Shown here: positions 21,473 through 31,880 of the stretch, in pieces
Position numbering within the stretch: the first letter of the stretch is position 1
Layout of the letters: each line of letters opens with the position of its first letter
Source: Allium sativum
Taxonomy: Eukaryota > Streptophyta > Magnoliopsida > Asparagales > Amaryllidaceae
Assembly (NCBI GenBank): GCA_030737875.1
Contig: CM060918.1
Location: 769,538,552 to 769,602,551, forward strand
Reading direction: 5' to 3'
Length of the DNA: 64,000 bases
The notes under the pieces: generated by a model
Databases searched by the model: none
Seen by the model: the letters and a program-made list of their open reading frames with translations, nothing else
What the model was told of the DNA's origin: nothing
Translations under genes and position numbers: made by a program

Positions 21473-24392
21473 TGTAACAACCCGTATTTTTGAATAACAT
21501 GTTATAACATAAATCAAGGCAGAATTAAACTCTAAAATCTGAATCAAGGGAAACGGGCTATGCCATTGCGTTCGCCTCGGAAAAATACGCGAAATAGAGT
21601 CCGAGTTTTCGAAAAACGGAGTCCGTATGACCAAGTTATGGCCCAATGAAATTTTCAGAAAATTCTAAGCCCGAAAACTGTTTAAATTCGAATTCAGATT
21701 CAAATTACAACCAAGGCAGAAAGGGGCGGAAATTTTTCCGCCCCAGGCAGGGTCGACACAGGGGTCGACACCAGTGTCGACCCCCCCAATGGGTCGACAC
21801 CCATGTCGACCCAGGGGTCGACCCCCCCCCCCCCCCCCCGGTCGGACCATTTTTCCTGGTGCACCTTTTTGACATGTTGGGTCTTGTTCTGGAAGTTTCT
21901 GACGGCAGTTGATGGCTCAGATTCGATTTAGGGTTAATCCTATGGTCTAAATTAACCTAATCATCTATAAAAAGACCCTAATACCTAGCCTAAATCATCA
22001 TAAATCAATTCTAGTAACTAAGTGCTGCCAAAATGTTTAATCATGGCCTCCACCCTCTTGTCATAGCCTCAATCTTCATTCATATGAGAGTTCCTAAGCT
22101 TGTTTGAGAGTTTCTAAGCTTGATTTAAGGCCAAAGTTCAATCTTTCTTCATCAAAGCAAGGATCTTTTGCTTGTTTCTCAAGGGTTTTCATTGGAGCTT
22201 ATCATTTGGGAGTGTTTAGAGTTGCTAGTGGCTTCGTCTCAATCTTATTTATATTTTATAAGTCTTCATAGCATTGTAAGCCCTATACTACTCTTAGATT
22301 CTAACTATGAAGTTAAATATGACATGTTGCAAGTTGAGTTTGGGCTTAAGTATGATATGTGCTTTGATCCTATCATGTTATGCATAAACATATTCTATGC
22401 ATGTTTGTAAAACTATCACCTTTGCCTTATGCATAGAAAGCTATGAGCTTTGATTTGGAATGTTGCATTATGCAACATGAGAACTCTCATAACCTTCATG
22501 ATAACTTGCATATAATGTTATATGCGAACTTCTAGTCATCATCCTATGTCATTTATGATCATGTTTCACCTATTTGCTTAAGTTGATATTATGCATGTTT
22601 TGAGGCCCATGATGTGATATGCAAGCTTATGAACATATTTATGCCTCATATGCCACCATGTTTAACTTGTGGCCAACCTTATTACCTTATGCCCTTTTGT
22701 CATGCTTTTGCCAAGTTCCCTCTTTTGATCTATGATGCGAAACGTACATGCGATGGGAATGCGTTGGGTTGGGTAATATTAATGACATGAAAACATGGTT
22801 TTAAAATATGACATGAACATTGACTTGTGATTATGTTTGTAAACATGAATTTGGACATGACTTCTAGAAAACATGAGAGTGGCCAACTCGAGGTTGGGTT
22901 GAGTTTGTAGCATAAATCTACCCAGAACCGACCGACTTAACTAGTGGCTACAAACAATAGGACCCAATGTGAGTAGTTGGTCATGTTGTGCTTAAACCCG
23001 AGGTTAGACTAGGTTGTGGTGTAAAGCTACCCGGACCCGCCCGGCTTAACTAGTAACCACAACAAGGTCTAATGTGAGAGGTTGGGTGCATTAAATTAAT
23101 TAATGCCACATGATAGGGTTAAGTCATGGACTACTTGAATACTTAACCAATTAAACACGATGGATTGGTAGGGTTAAGTCATGGACTACTTGAATATACT
23201 TAACCAATTAAACACGATGGATTGGTAGGATTAAGTCATGAACTACTTGAATATACTTAACCAATTAAACCCGATGTATTGATAGGGTTAAGTCATGAAC
23301 TGCTTGAATACACTTAACCAACTCAATACATGGTTAGGATAGGGTTAACCACACTTAACCCGCTTGAAACCCTAGTTACGTGGTCCTTTTCAGCAGTAAC
23401 CAACTTCGAAGTATCATGGGTACCCTGGACTAGGCTAGGGTGGGGCACGATTACTGGACTGATTGTAAGAGGCCAAAAAGAGACGGCTGAAGGGTGCACC
23501 GGTTGTTCAGGCGGACCATGGTCGTGCACATTAAGTCCGGAGTTGAACATGGGCACCAGTAGGTTTAGACTGTGCGTGCTTGAATTGTGTCTGTGGTTTA
23601 CACCTTAGGGCTGGATACACCCTGGGGTGGACCTAGCACAGTTAACTATATTCTACGATTAAGCCGTATGACACCGATACACGACGAGTTAGGCTTATAG
23701 GGAGCCGATCGACTAGACCGAGTAGTTGGACCTCGATTTAGGTCATCTCATGATGTGGGCCAGCTTTGGGCCAAGGGATCATTTCTTGATTATACTTGAC
23801 ATGGATTGGAATACTAGTACACACCTGGTGCAACTTAACCTTGTATATGCGATGCCACACTTGATCTATCTTGTTAACTTTTCACCATGCCAGTTATCAC
23901 CCTACATCTCATCTCTGTTTTACATGTTCAGTTAACTTTATTAGTTTTTATACTAATAGTAGATAGGACTTACCAGTCTTTTTGACTGACCCGTTTTCTT
24001 TCGCCTCTTTTCTTCCGTTTCCCCTCTCAGGTTTACAGGGTGGAAACACTGGTACTTAGCTTGGATCTTTAGCTGCTTTTCTGGATAGCTCATGTACGGT
24101 TTGGACTTGAGCACGCTATGGCTTTATTCTACTTTGGGGATAGTTACTTTATGATTTTCTTTCCAGTTTTTAGTTGATGTTTCTAGAATATGTTTTGTGG
24201 AAAATAATGACCAAGTACTTTGATGTAACTTGACTATGGTTTTGAAATGTTAGTTTTATCCGCTGCTTTATTTACTCTGTTTTTACTTATATGTTATGTC
24301 TTGTGATATCTGCATGCATGTTTACCTCGTTTAACGCCCCTCCAAAGCCAGTGCCCTTGCAAGAGTGGCATTGGCGGAGGTGGGGTGTTACA
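21473..24392 (+). repeat. 3' LTR of the Tekay element (2920 bp)
   Basis: Nearly identical to 13443-16345. It is 17 bp longer, mainly because of one extra GTCGAC unit and a longer C tract. Differences are concentrated in the first 220 bp, where several are C here and T in the 5' LTR, as expected from loss of methylated cytosines in the 5' copy. Confidence 0.95.
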
Positions 24393-24397
24393 CAAAT
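24393..24397. other. Target-site duplication of the Tekay element, right copy
   Basis: CAAAT, matching 13438-13442. Confidence 0.9.
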
Positions 24398-25403
24398 CAT
24401 CAATGAAAGAAATGTAATAACGAGCTCCACCCAAAGTAGCAACCGGTGTCGGTCCCCAAACATCCGAATGAACATACTCAAGAACCTACTTTGAGTCATG
24501 CTAGCCTTCATCGAATGATACCCTTGTTTGCTTCCCTATAACACATTCCTCGCAAAACTCTAGTTTGTTGAAACTCTCACCCATGATCGTCTCCCATTTT
24601 CGAAGAATATCCAAACTCCCCTTAGAAACATGACCCAATCTCAAATGTCACATCCGTGTCGCATCCAAGTCACGAGAACTATCAACACCCACACAAGTCT
24701 CACCTCCTGCGATCACACCTTGAAGCAAATATATACCATGAGTCCTAGCACCCTTCATAACCACAAGGGCCCCCTTCGAAACTCTCAAGCAATCCTTCTC
24801 GATAATGATCTTGCATCCTAGAGAATCCAATTGCCCCCAAAGATATAAGCGACTTCCTTAGTCCCGGAACATAGCGAACATTGGTGAGCATGCGAACAAG
24901 TCCATCAAACATACTTATTTGCAGGAGCCACTACCCATCGACTTGCAAAGAACATCATTTCCCATAGCAATTGCATTTCCCTCTTTGACTTCAAAGGACG
25001 AAAAAAAATTTCTATTTGGCGTCATATGATACAATGCACCCGAATCGAGCATCCATTCGCTAGCTGAAACACCCGTTGCTACCGCCATCAACACATTCTC
25101 ATCTATCTCACCATCCCCACTCTCCACCGCCATGGATGAAGATGCTACTTCCTTCTTATCTTTGTCGGGACATTCATTCTTCCAATGTTTCGGTTTCTTG
25201 CAAATAAAGCACTTGCCATTTCTCTCTTTTGATTTACCTCTTCCATCGGGCTTTCTTGATTTAGAACGCCCCTGGGTTCTTTCCTTCACATTCTTTTCTT
25301 TCTCCACAAACAACTCGTGACCACTACTAGCTCCACTACTACCCTCGCTCATCTTCTTCATTTGATCTCTCAATTCCTCACTAAGAATCCCTGTCTTGAC
25401 ATC
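24398..25403 (-). pseudogene. Copia gag/protease/integrase N-terminal half, broken
   Basis: From right to left on the minus strand: the tail of gag (the first complete codons are DVKTGILSEELRDQ), a CCHC zinc knuckle CFICKKPKHWKNEC, a protease active site WMLDSGALYHM, and the integrase N-terminal region with MDSLGCKIIIEKDC, LRLGH and HSDVWGP, ending at FIDD where the Tekay element interrupts it. At least two frameshifts (near 24900 and 24835) and stops near 24650, 24510 and 24490 are visible; one replaces the Trp that normally precedes HLRLGH. The N-terminal part of gag and everything upstream is missing. Confidence 0.85.
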
Positions 25404-25721
25404 TTACCAAATTTTAAATCTTTAACCACAAAAATAAATGAAATAAGAGTATTTCATTCCTAAATTAGTCACCTAACAAACGCTTAACAAATCAACTTAT
25501 AAATCAATGAGCCAACTAACAAATCAAGTTAATCAGCCCGTATATCATTTTTAATCCAGTAATCAACTGATAGCTTACATGATACATAACATACCAATTT
25601 GTCAGATTTAATTAACTATTAACTAGTAAAATTAGTTAATCATTTTTATAAAATTATATTACATAGTAGCACTGTAGCAGCCAGTAGAAGGCACTGAAAA
25701 TAAAGACACAATTAGAAGACG

Positions 25722-25766
25722 GCAGAATCTCTGGTTTCGTAGGTTAGTGTTTTGTCCATTAAGCAA
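25722..25766 (-). pseudogene. tRNA-Arg(ACG) relic, D and anticodon arms only
   Basis: Counterpart of 7050-7094. On the minus strand it carries 'acctacgaaaccagagattc' but neither acceptor strand. Confidence 0.55.
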
Positions 25767-25858
25767 CATATTTGCTTCATACAAAACTGCAGGTCACCAA
25801 AAAACCAGAAGTAGGCGATGGTAATGCACCATCGGTTACAGTGGAGGACAAAACCAGT

Positions 25859-25931
25859 CGACTCTACTGGGGATCGAACCTAGAATCTCTGGTTTCGTAG
25901 ACCAACGCCTTATCCATTGGGCCATAGAGCT
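25859..25931 (-). pseudogene. tRNA-Arg(ACG)-like copy with a damaged acceptor stem
   Basis: The anticodon loop (ACG) and T loop are kept, but the 5' acceptor strand reads AGCTCTA instead of GACTCTA, the D-anticodon junction has a G-to-T change and the T stem is mutated. It is the counterpart of the intact gene at 7730-7802 and is probably not functional. Confidence 0.65.
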
Positions 25932-27013
25932 ACCTGTCCATTTTTCTAAATTTGGCCAAAATATCCTTAAAGCTGTACGTTTGTATCTTTCCATATTATA
26001 TATTTTCTCCATATAATGCCACCTGCATATACCTGATTCCCTAGTATTGTTGATGTTGCTTATTACTATTGTTAACCCATTCATCGTACATAGGATGATT
26101 CATATATGGTATCGGCTGAGCAAATGTTGGGGGCGACGTTTCGAGCTCATAACTCGACATTGTCCGATGTTTTTTATGTATATTAGAAGCTGGTATTGTG
26201 CAACTTACGTAAGTATTTCAATTTGCTTGTACCGATGTACATAAATTTTGTGTAAAGGCTTTACATTTGTCTAAATGATAAGGGTACTTGGGAAAGATTG
26301 CCTTTTCAATTTGGTTCAATTACCTTTTTGTGGTTAATTAGTCTTGAAGGTCTGCCTATGAGTAAGATATACACTTTTTAGGTGAGATACCTCTAATCAG
26401 GCAATTTGGTTAGTATCATGACCACCTTTTCCTTTCTACTGGCACACAAAAGCCAAAAACAAAGAATTACTAATGATGCAAATCTTAGTTAGTTAATCCA
26501 TCTAAAGTAAAAATAGTATAAAGAAAAATAACGTATGAAGATTCTTATCATAAAATCGCTATACATGCAAATTTTATTATGGAGACATGACTGAATATTT
26601 CCATTCCTGAAATGAACGCAGATTATTTTTCTTATAGTTGAAAATTTCCAAAAATTGCAATATTTTTGACGAACATATGCAAAACTCTGATTAATGCTAT
26701 ATACAAAGCTTGCTCTCTCCACTGGATGTATAATCTTTTAGCATATAGCGGATCTATAAAGTGTGCTCCCTTATTAGTAAGGGAACTTATGAAAAATGAA
26801 TTACTTTTGTCATTTATAATAAAAAATGAATATCCGAAACTTATATATTTATAAATTTCGAACTATGAATGCTTCTCTTTAGCATTTACAAAATTAAGAT
26901 AATAATAATGTTACAATGGAGAGTAAACTGTTGAGAAAATGAAGCTTCTTTGTATTTAAGTTAAACGTATTTCCTTGTTTTAGCTTGGCCATGCCTATCC
27001 GTCATAATAAATA

Positions 27014-28240
27014 CTGGTATTTTTTGCTTGCTTGTTAGGCATTAAAATTTATGTTATTAAAAAAAATATTGTAATGATTAAATATTAAAAATAAAAGAAA
27101 AATAAACTATTGTAATTAATAAAAACATAATCAACAACGAAAATTTGGACAATGAATGATGATTAGAAATAATGGTAGAATGAAAAAAAAAACTTTCCGC
27201 TCTTTAATCTTGCTTCCAAAAGTTAGAGATGGTTTTGCCCGAATCATCCCTTTTATAATAATAAAAAAATTACGATTGTCAACCCTTGTTGTATCGTCTT
27301 TTGACTGTAAGCTGACATATAAATAAATTATTGCATGTATCATAGTGGAAGTTCACTTGCAACTCAAGCTAGTATGAGTTGACATTGATAAAATAAGAGA
27401 ATTTGAGGATTATTTTGTTACGGTCACCATAAACCTTGTTTGGTGAGGGCTATCAAATTTTATGTAAACACCCATAGCTCATACATCAATATATTTATGA
27501 ATCCCTTTAACGATGGTGAATAATATTTACAAAACTGAATTTTAAAAATTCTAACTGTCTGTGTTTAATAGGATCTGATATACTATTCTTGTTTATATTA
27601 TCTGACATCCTGTTTTATAGTGATGGAGACATGAATAATTATACTATGGTATTGAAACTATAGTATAATTTTATAAGATGTGAAAACATTTACAGTAAAT
27701 ATTGGAAAAAACAAACTTATTTTCATAAAGACAATTACTGGAACAATGAGTAATAAATATAGTGATGGAGAAACTCTCTAAAGGGCGATTTTTTTTTTCA
27801 ACTGCATGCTACATTAGATCGCAAGGTATTCTTGGCATCTTACTTGCCAAATAGGAAATGTAGAAGACATGCAGGCATCTTTAGTAAAAAGGCGCAGCTA
27901 GTTGATATATAGATCGTAGCAACTAAAAAAGATAGAACGAAAATCGAAAACATAATATAACCATGGCAGCCATTGACAGAAAACATAAGATAAATGATAC
28001 AATGGACTCCTTTAAAATAATGAAGCATTTGAACATCGAGATAAACCATTGTAGCATTAAATACGTATTTAACTGGTTAAAAATTTGAATGTAATTCATA
28101 AAATATTATGATTTTGAATTTCAAAATATTTGCAGTAGATTGTTGTCTCTATTACACACACAACAATTCTGCTTATCAAACCGACCGTTAGGGAGGTTTC
28201 CCTACTGTAAGAGCCAAGAATAAATTGTCTAAGCCAATGA
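27014..28240. other. AT-rich non-coding stretch, no gene seen
   Basis: Short open frames occur on the minus strand but none resembles a known protein or shows biased codon use. Confidence 0.4.
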
Positions 28241-28600
28241 ATTTGGCATAATTTTCGCTCACCCAATATTTTCTCCGTCATTTCCTTCTTTCTCAAATCT
28301 ATCCAATCCCGATTCTTTGTCCTTACGAAATTCCTTTTCGCATTTTCCTTCTTTCTCAAATCTAATCTCTATTTCTGTTTCTTCCTCTTTCTTCTACAAT
28401 TCAATCTTCTTTCTGTTAAACCGAATCTAATCTCTATTTTAAAATTCGATCTCCCTATTTCGTTCAACTATTCATATTTTTTATCAGATGAAATTCACGG
28501 ATCTATAGCATTGTTGATTCCGGAACGAAAGGAAACAAACAGGGTTCCTGATTCACTGTCAATGCTTTTCAAACGCAAATCCATGTAAGGTAAGGTATTT
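28241..28600 (+). other. Possible 5' leader exon of an interrupted gene
   Basis: A strongly pyrimidine-rich run followed by sequence ending 'atccatgtaag' and then 'gtaagg' looks like a plant 5' UTR with a splice donor. Shortly after it comes a segment shared with the DNA just upstream of the DPH4-like exon at 51269. That suggests, but does not prove, that it once belonged to the same locus before the giant-LTR insertions. Confidence 0.35.
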
Positions 28601-28603
28601 GTC

Positions 28604-28770
28604 TCTGCCTGTAATTATTCTTTCTTATTTTATGAAATTGTTGCTGAATTAGAAAAATACGATTCATCGGTCTTTTTTTTTCTTTCTTTTTATGAAATTG
28701 CTGATGAGTTGTTCATCGGTTTGAGCTCCATTAGCACCACCATATTTTGCTGAAATATTCCCTTCAGATG
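28604..28770 (+). repeat. Partial duplicate of the DNA before the DPH4-like exon
   Basis: Matches 50860-51300 through 'attattctttcttatttt', 'gaaattgttgctgaattaga' and 'ttcccttcagatga'. The zinc-finger coding part is absent, so this is a truncated local duplication. Confidence 0.7.
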
Positions 28771-29804
28771 ATGTTGGATCATCCATGATACTTTCTGGTT
28801 ATAAAGGTAAACAATTCTGATTTTTGTAACCTAAAATTTCTGAAATTTTTGGTAGTCTTGATGGTTTTGAATGATGAAATTCAGTCTTTCTTAAGTTTTC
28901 AAGATGATTTTCTGAAATGCTTTCTTAACTATGACGATTTCTTGAATTTTTTGATTGGCTTCGAAATGTAGTTTTTATTTTCTAATAGATTCCATGTTAG
29001 AATTAGTGATGCAGCCGAATAACTCTGGTGTGACACAACAGTTTTACATTGATTCTTGTACTTAAATGTGGAGAGGCACTCTCTGATGAGACAAAATCCA
29101 AGTGATGAGCTTTATATGATGGATTGAATGTAATCACATCAATGTGTGCTAATTTGAATGGTAGAATGTTGATTGACGTAGAAAATTTTACAAGGATACC
29201 ACCATATAAGGTAATCAGTCCATGTTTGTGTGCATCTAAAAATGTAGCTAGCTTTATTTTGATTATAGTTCCATTTTAGATTTTATTTACGTTAAACAGG
29301 TTTGATATTCAAATGCAATGCAGTCTTTTCTAATGTTGACTATAGCATTTGATCTTATTATAACTAGAGACCTATAAGGGTTGGGACGGTTAACCTTAGA
29401 TAATAAGTTGTAATTTAAAGATAACTTGAATGTACACACTTTTGGCTTTAAGGTCTTTGGTTTACAAAGTTATTTTGTCTGTTTTAGATAAAAATATAAT
29501 TTTATCACCAACTAAAATAGTATTTATCGAATGATAAAAAAGAAGAAAAACTAAAATTCAAATTCAAATTTTTGCTTGATGCCTAAACTATGTAGATCAG
29601 TTTGTCGTTTATTATTATTTCATAATCTTTATACAAATTATCTATATTAAGTTTTTTCTAGGAATAACATCCTGTCACCATGAATAATTTATCTTATAGT
29701 GTGAAATTTGAATAACTTATACTTTTCTATAACTTCATATGTTTATTTGTATTTTTAGAACAGTTACTATAGACGTGAAGTATATACAGTTATATTTCTT
29801 GTAA
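28771..29804. other. Non-coding host DNA, probably intronic or intergenic
   Basis: AT-rich with no recognisable coding sequence. It is the left flank of the giant solo LTR; its natural continuation is at 50350. Confidence 0.4.
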
Positions 29805-29809
29805 CGACC
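29805..29809. other. Target-site duplication of the giant solo LTR, left copy
   Basis: TTTCT here and at 50345-50349 flank the LTR. Confidence 0.85.
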
Positions 29810-30418
29810 CAGATTTTTGAATAGTTTATTTTAAAAATTTAATATGGTTTTAAATATTTAGTTAATAATATAAATGATTTTTTTATTAAATTATCAATTT
29901 AAAAATCGATTTCAATTTAAAATAGAATATATTAATTTATCATAATACGAAAATGAATTTAATTAAATTCAAAGTTAAAACTAAATTGAAAACAGTTCTG
30001 GATGATCAACACAAAATTCTGTTTGAATTAGAATAATAATATTATTTTGTAATCAAGAAATTAATTATTTTGTATTTAATTTATATTGTTTAAATTAATA
30101 GCTCCTCCATACGATTAAATAGAGCTTCGAATTCTGTTCCAGTGTGTTCAGAATAGTGGTTGAATCCTAGAGTTGCCAGTTGTTGTGTTTCGATTGGGGT
30201 TTTGGACCCTAAATATATTATTTTAGAATTACTGGATAAGCTCAAACTCAAATCGTGGTTAAATTGCAATCAAATCGTATTAAATACTGATTTGATATCT
30301 ACATGTACCATATGCTGACTAATTTCCTTAAGCCTTAAGTCTTCTTACTCCATAAAATCACGCATATGCTCTCCTCTGTATTTTTATTTCTTTTGAAAAC
30401 AATTTGATCAAAGCCTCA

Positions 30419-30428
30419 TATATAAAAA
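30419..30428 (+). promoter_or_regulatory. Candidate TATA box in the giant solo LTR
   Basis: TATATAAAAA stands about 600 bp into the LTR, in front of a GC-richer stretch (about 30.45-30.9 kb) that looks like a transcribed leader. Confidence 0.4.
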
Positions 30429-31554
30429 TGGCTGCGTTTTCTTTTCCCTTCAACAAGAACCAAAGCCGACTCCTTTCTTTTTCTTTTTGTATCGTTCACT
30501 TCGAGTATTCCGATTTCGAAATCGAACAAAGTAAAACCGCTCCTCTTTTAAATTAGATCGGAAAGAGGAAAAAGATGCCTTTTCTCTAAATAATTCAGAA
30601 TACGATGTCTAAAATCAAAAAGGTTCAACATCGGCTCTTCTTCTAGGGTGCGGCGCTGTTCAATATCGCAGGTCTCCTCTTATGTTTTCAAGTTCTGGCG
30701 ACATTAGTTGTAAATAGAGGGAGGCGAGATTATCATTACAATAAGGGACAAGAAGTGCATCGACTGATGGATTTTTGAGCGGTTTGGCCTCCAAAAATTT
30801 CGCTCCTTACCTGTTGCTATGCTCGCAGACTGGAGGTCGCGATTTGCTAGGTTTGAACGAAGATGATAATAGTGGATCCAAAGCATAGCTTAAGCGAGGG
30901 GGCGGAGCTGGTTTAGATCACATCGAGGTAAAATGCAGTGTACTGATGAAGGAACTAGGGGATTGGGTGTTCGGCAGTAAGACTGTGAGTGTTTTCCTTT
31001 GGGTAAAACGATGAAGCAGTCTATGGTGGGTGCGATGGTTTGGTGGCACTCGAGATTTGATTGATAAGGTAGCATATTGGGTAATGGAGCGTGGCGTTAA
31101 GGGTTCAAAGTAATTGGAGATTTTTGGGAAAAGGGAAATGCTATAATCAAGTTTCAAAGTTGGAAAAAAGTAGCAGGTCATAGCATCGTTTGTGGTACTG
31201 AGCAGTTTGTTAGCAGCATGCCTCGAAGTCACAACTTGAACATGTGTTCTGAGTTTCATATTTTAGTGTTGGGAAGGTGAAGTTTTGATTGGAGGTGTTC
31301 AAATATGTTTAAAGTAGAAAAATTTAATTTAAATTTGGTATTTATTTCATTTAAGTAAATGCTAAAAATATAAATGGATTAATGTTTAAAAAGGAATATA
31401 CGTTTTTGTCAAACGAGGTCCATTTGGAATAAACTAGTAACGATGGGTTGGTAGCTGCGTAATGAATGAGATGGAGTTAATCGCAAAATTCATAGCTGAG
31501 GATTTCATAGGATGGAATTAAATTTGATATCAGAATGGATCGATCTAAAGCCAG

Positions 31555-31569
31555 GTGAGTAAATCTCAC
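31555..31569 (+). other. Conserved hairpin overlapping a splice-donor consensus
   Basis: GTGAGTAAATCTCAC, preceded by CCAG, fits a plant 5' splice site (G/GTGAGT) and forms a GTGAG/CTCAC stem. The same 15 bases occur in both LTRs of the nested element (40728-40742 and 48487-48501, minus strand), and a relative at 60287-60301. Confidence 0.55.
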
Positions 31570-31727
31570 TCCGTTTTTATTTAGAATTATTTTTATGTGT
31601 TAAAAATATTTGTCTGTTGGTTGTTTAGTTGCTATAAAATATTTTTGTGGCTATAAAATATATATTAGTAACTTAGGATTGGTTGTTGTGATTATTATAT
31701 ATATATTGGTGGTTGGATTCCCACAGT

Positions 31728-31880
31728 ACCATTAGCGGATGCCCGTTGTATCATTAGCGGATGACCCTATACGCCCCACGCTATGATAGTGGATGACCTT
31801 CTATACCGCGATATCCTGCCTCGAAGCAGGTTGGGTATTATTTATGTTGGCTAACGTCTGTGGATGCAGGAAAACAGGTT
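31728..31880 (+). repeat. Conserved structured block of the giant LTRs
   Basis: Contains tandem 'cattagcggatg' units followed by a hairpin around 'cctgcctcgaagcagg' and 'gtctgtggatgcaggaaaac'. The same series, reversed, is at about 40400-40590 and 48170-48350. It is GC-rich in an otherwise AT-rich LTR. Confidence 0.6.

Larger units (their letters stand above)
13443..24392 (+). mobile_element. Complete Ty3-gypsy chromovirus, Tekay/Del type
   Basis: The 10,950-bp element has two LTRs of about 2.9 kb, a primer binding site, gag, pol with a C-terminal chromodomain, a polypurine tract and a 5-bp target duplication. Domain order protease, reverse transcriptase, RNase H, integrase, chromodomain identifies a chromovirus; long LTRs and the divergent chromodomain fit the Tekay/Del group. 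gag and pol are in one frame broken by a single TAG. By eye the LTRs differ at about 40 positions, many of them C/T or G/A, so the insertion is fairly recent. It sits inside the integrase of the copia element. Confidence 0.95.
9716..25403 (-). mobile_element. Ty1-copia element (Tork/Tnt1-like), 5'-truncated and split by a Tekay insertion
   Basis: The element is read on the minus strand: gag remnant and zinc knuckle at 25.4-25.1 kb, protease at about 25.0 kb, integrase split at 24398/13442, then reverse transcriptase and RNase H, a 3' UTR, a polypurine tract and the 3' LTR. Its own sequence totals about 4.7 kb. The 5' LTR, the primer binding site and the N-terminal part of gag are missing beyond 25403, where duplicated block C begins. 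Domain order integrase before reverse transcriptase defines copia, and the polymerase sequence is closest to the Tnt1 type from memory of the family. It contains several stops and frameshifts and is dead. Confidence 0.9.
25404..27013. repeat. Duplicated block, copy C (partner 4985-8823)
   Basis: Colinear with copy B but without the Harbinger and hAT insertions; the empty sites are at 25663-25665 (ATA) and 25787-25794 (CTGCAGGT). The block begins exactly where the copia element is cut off. It contains two tRNA-Arg relics and no protein gene. Confidence 0.85.
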
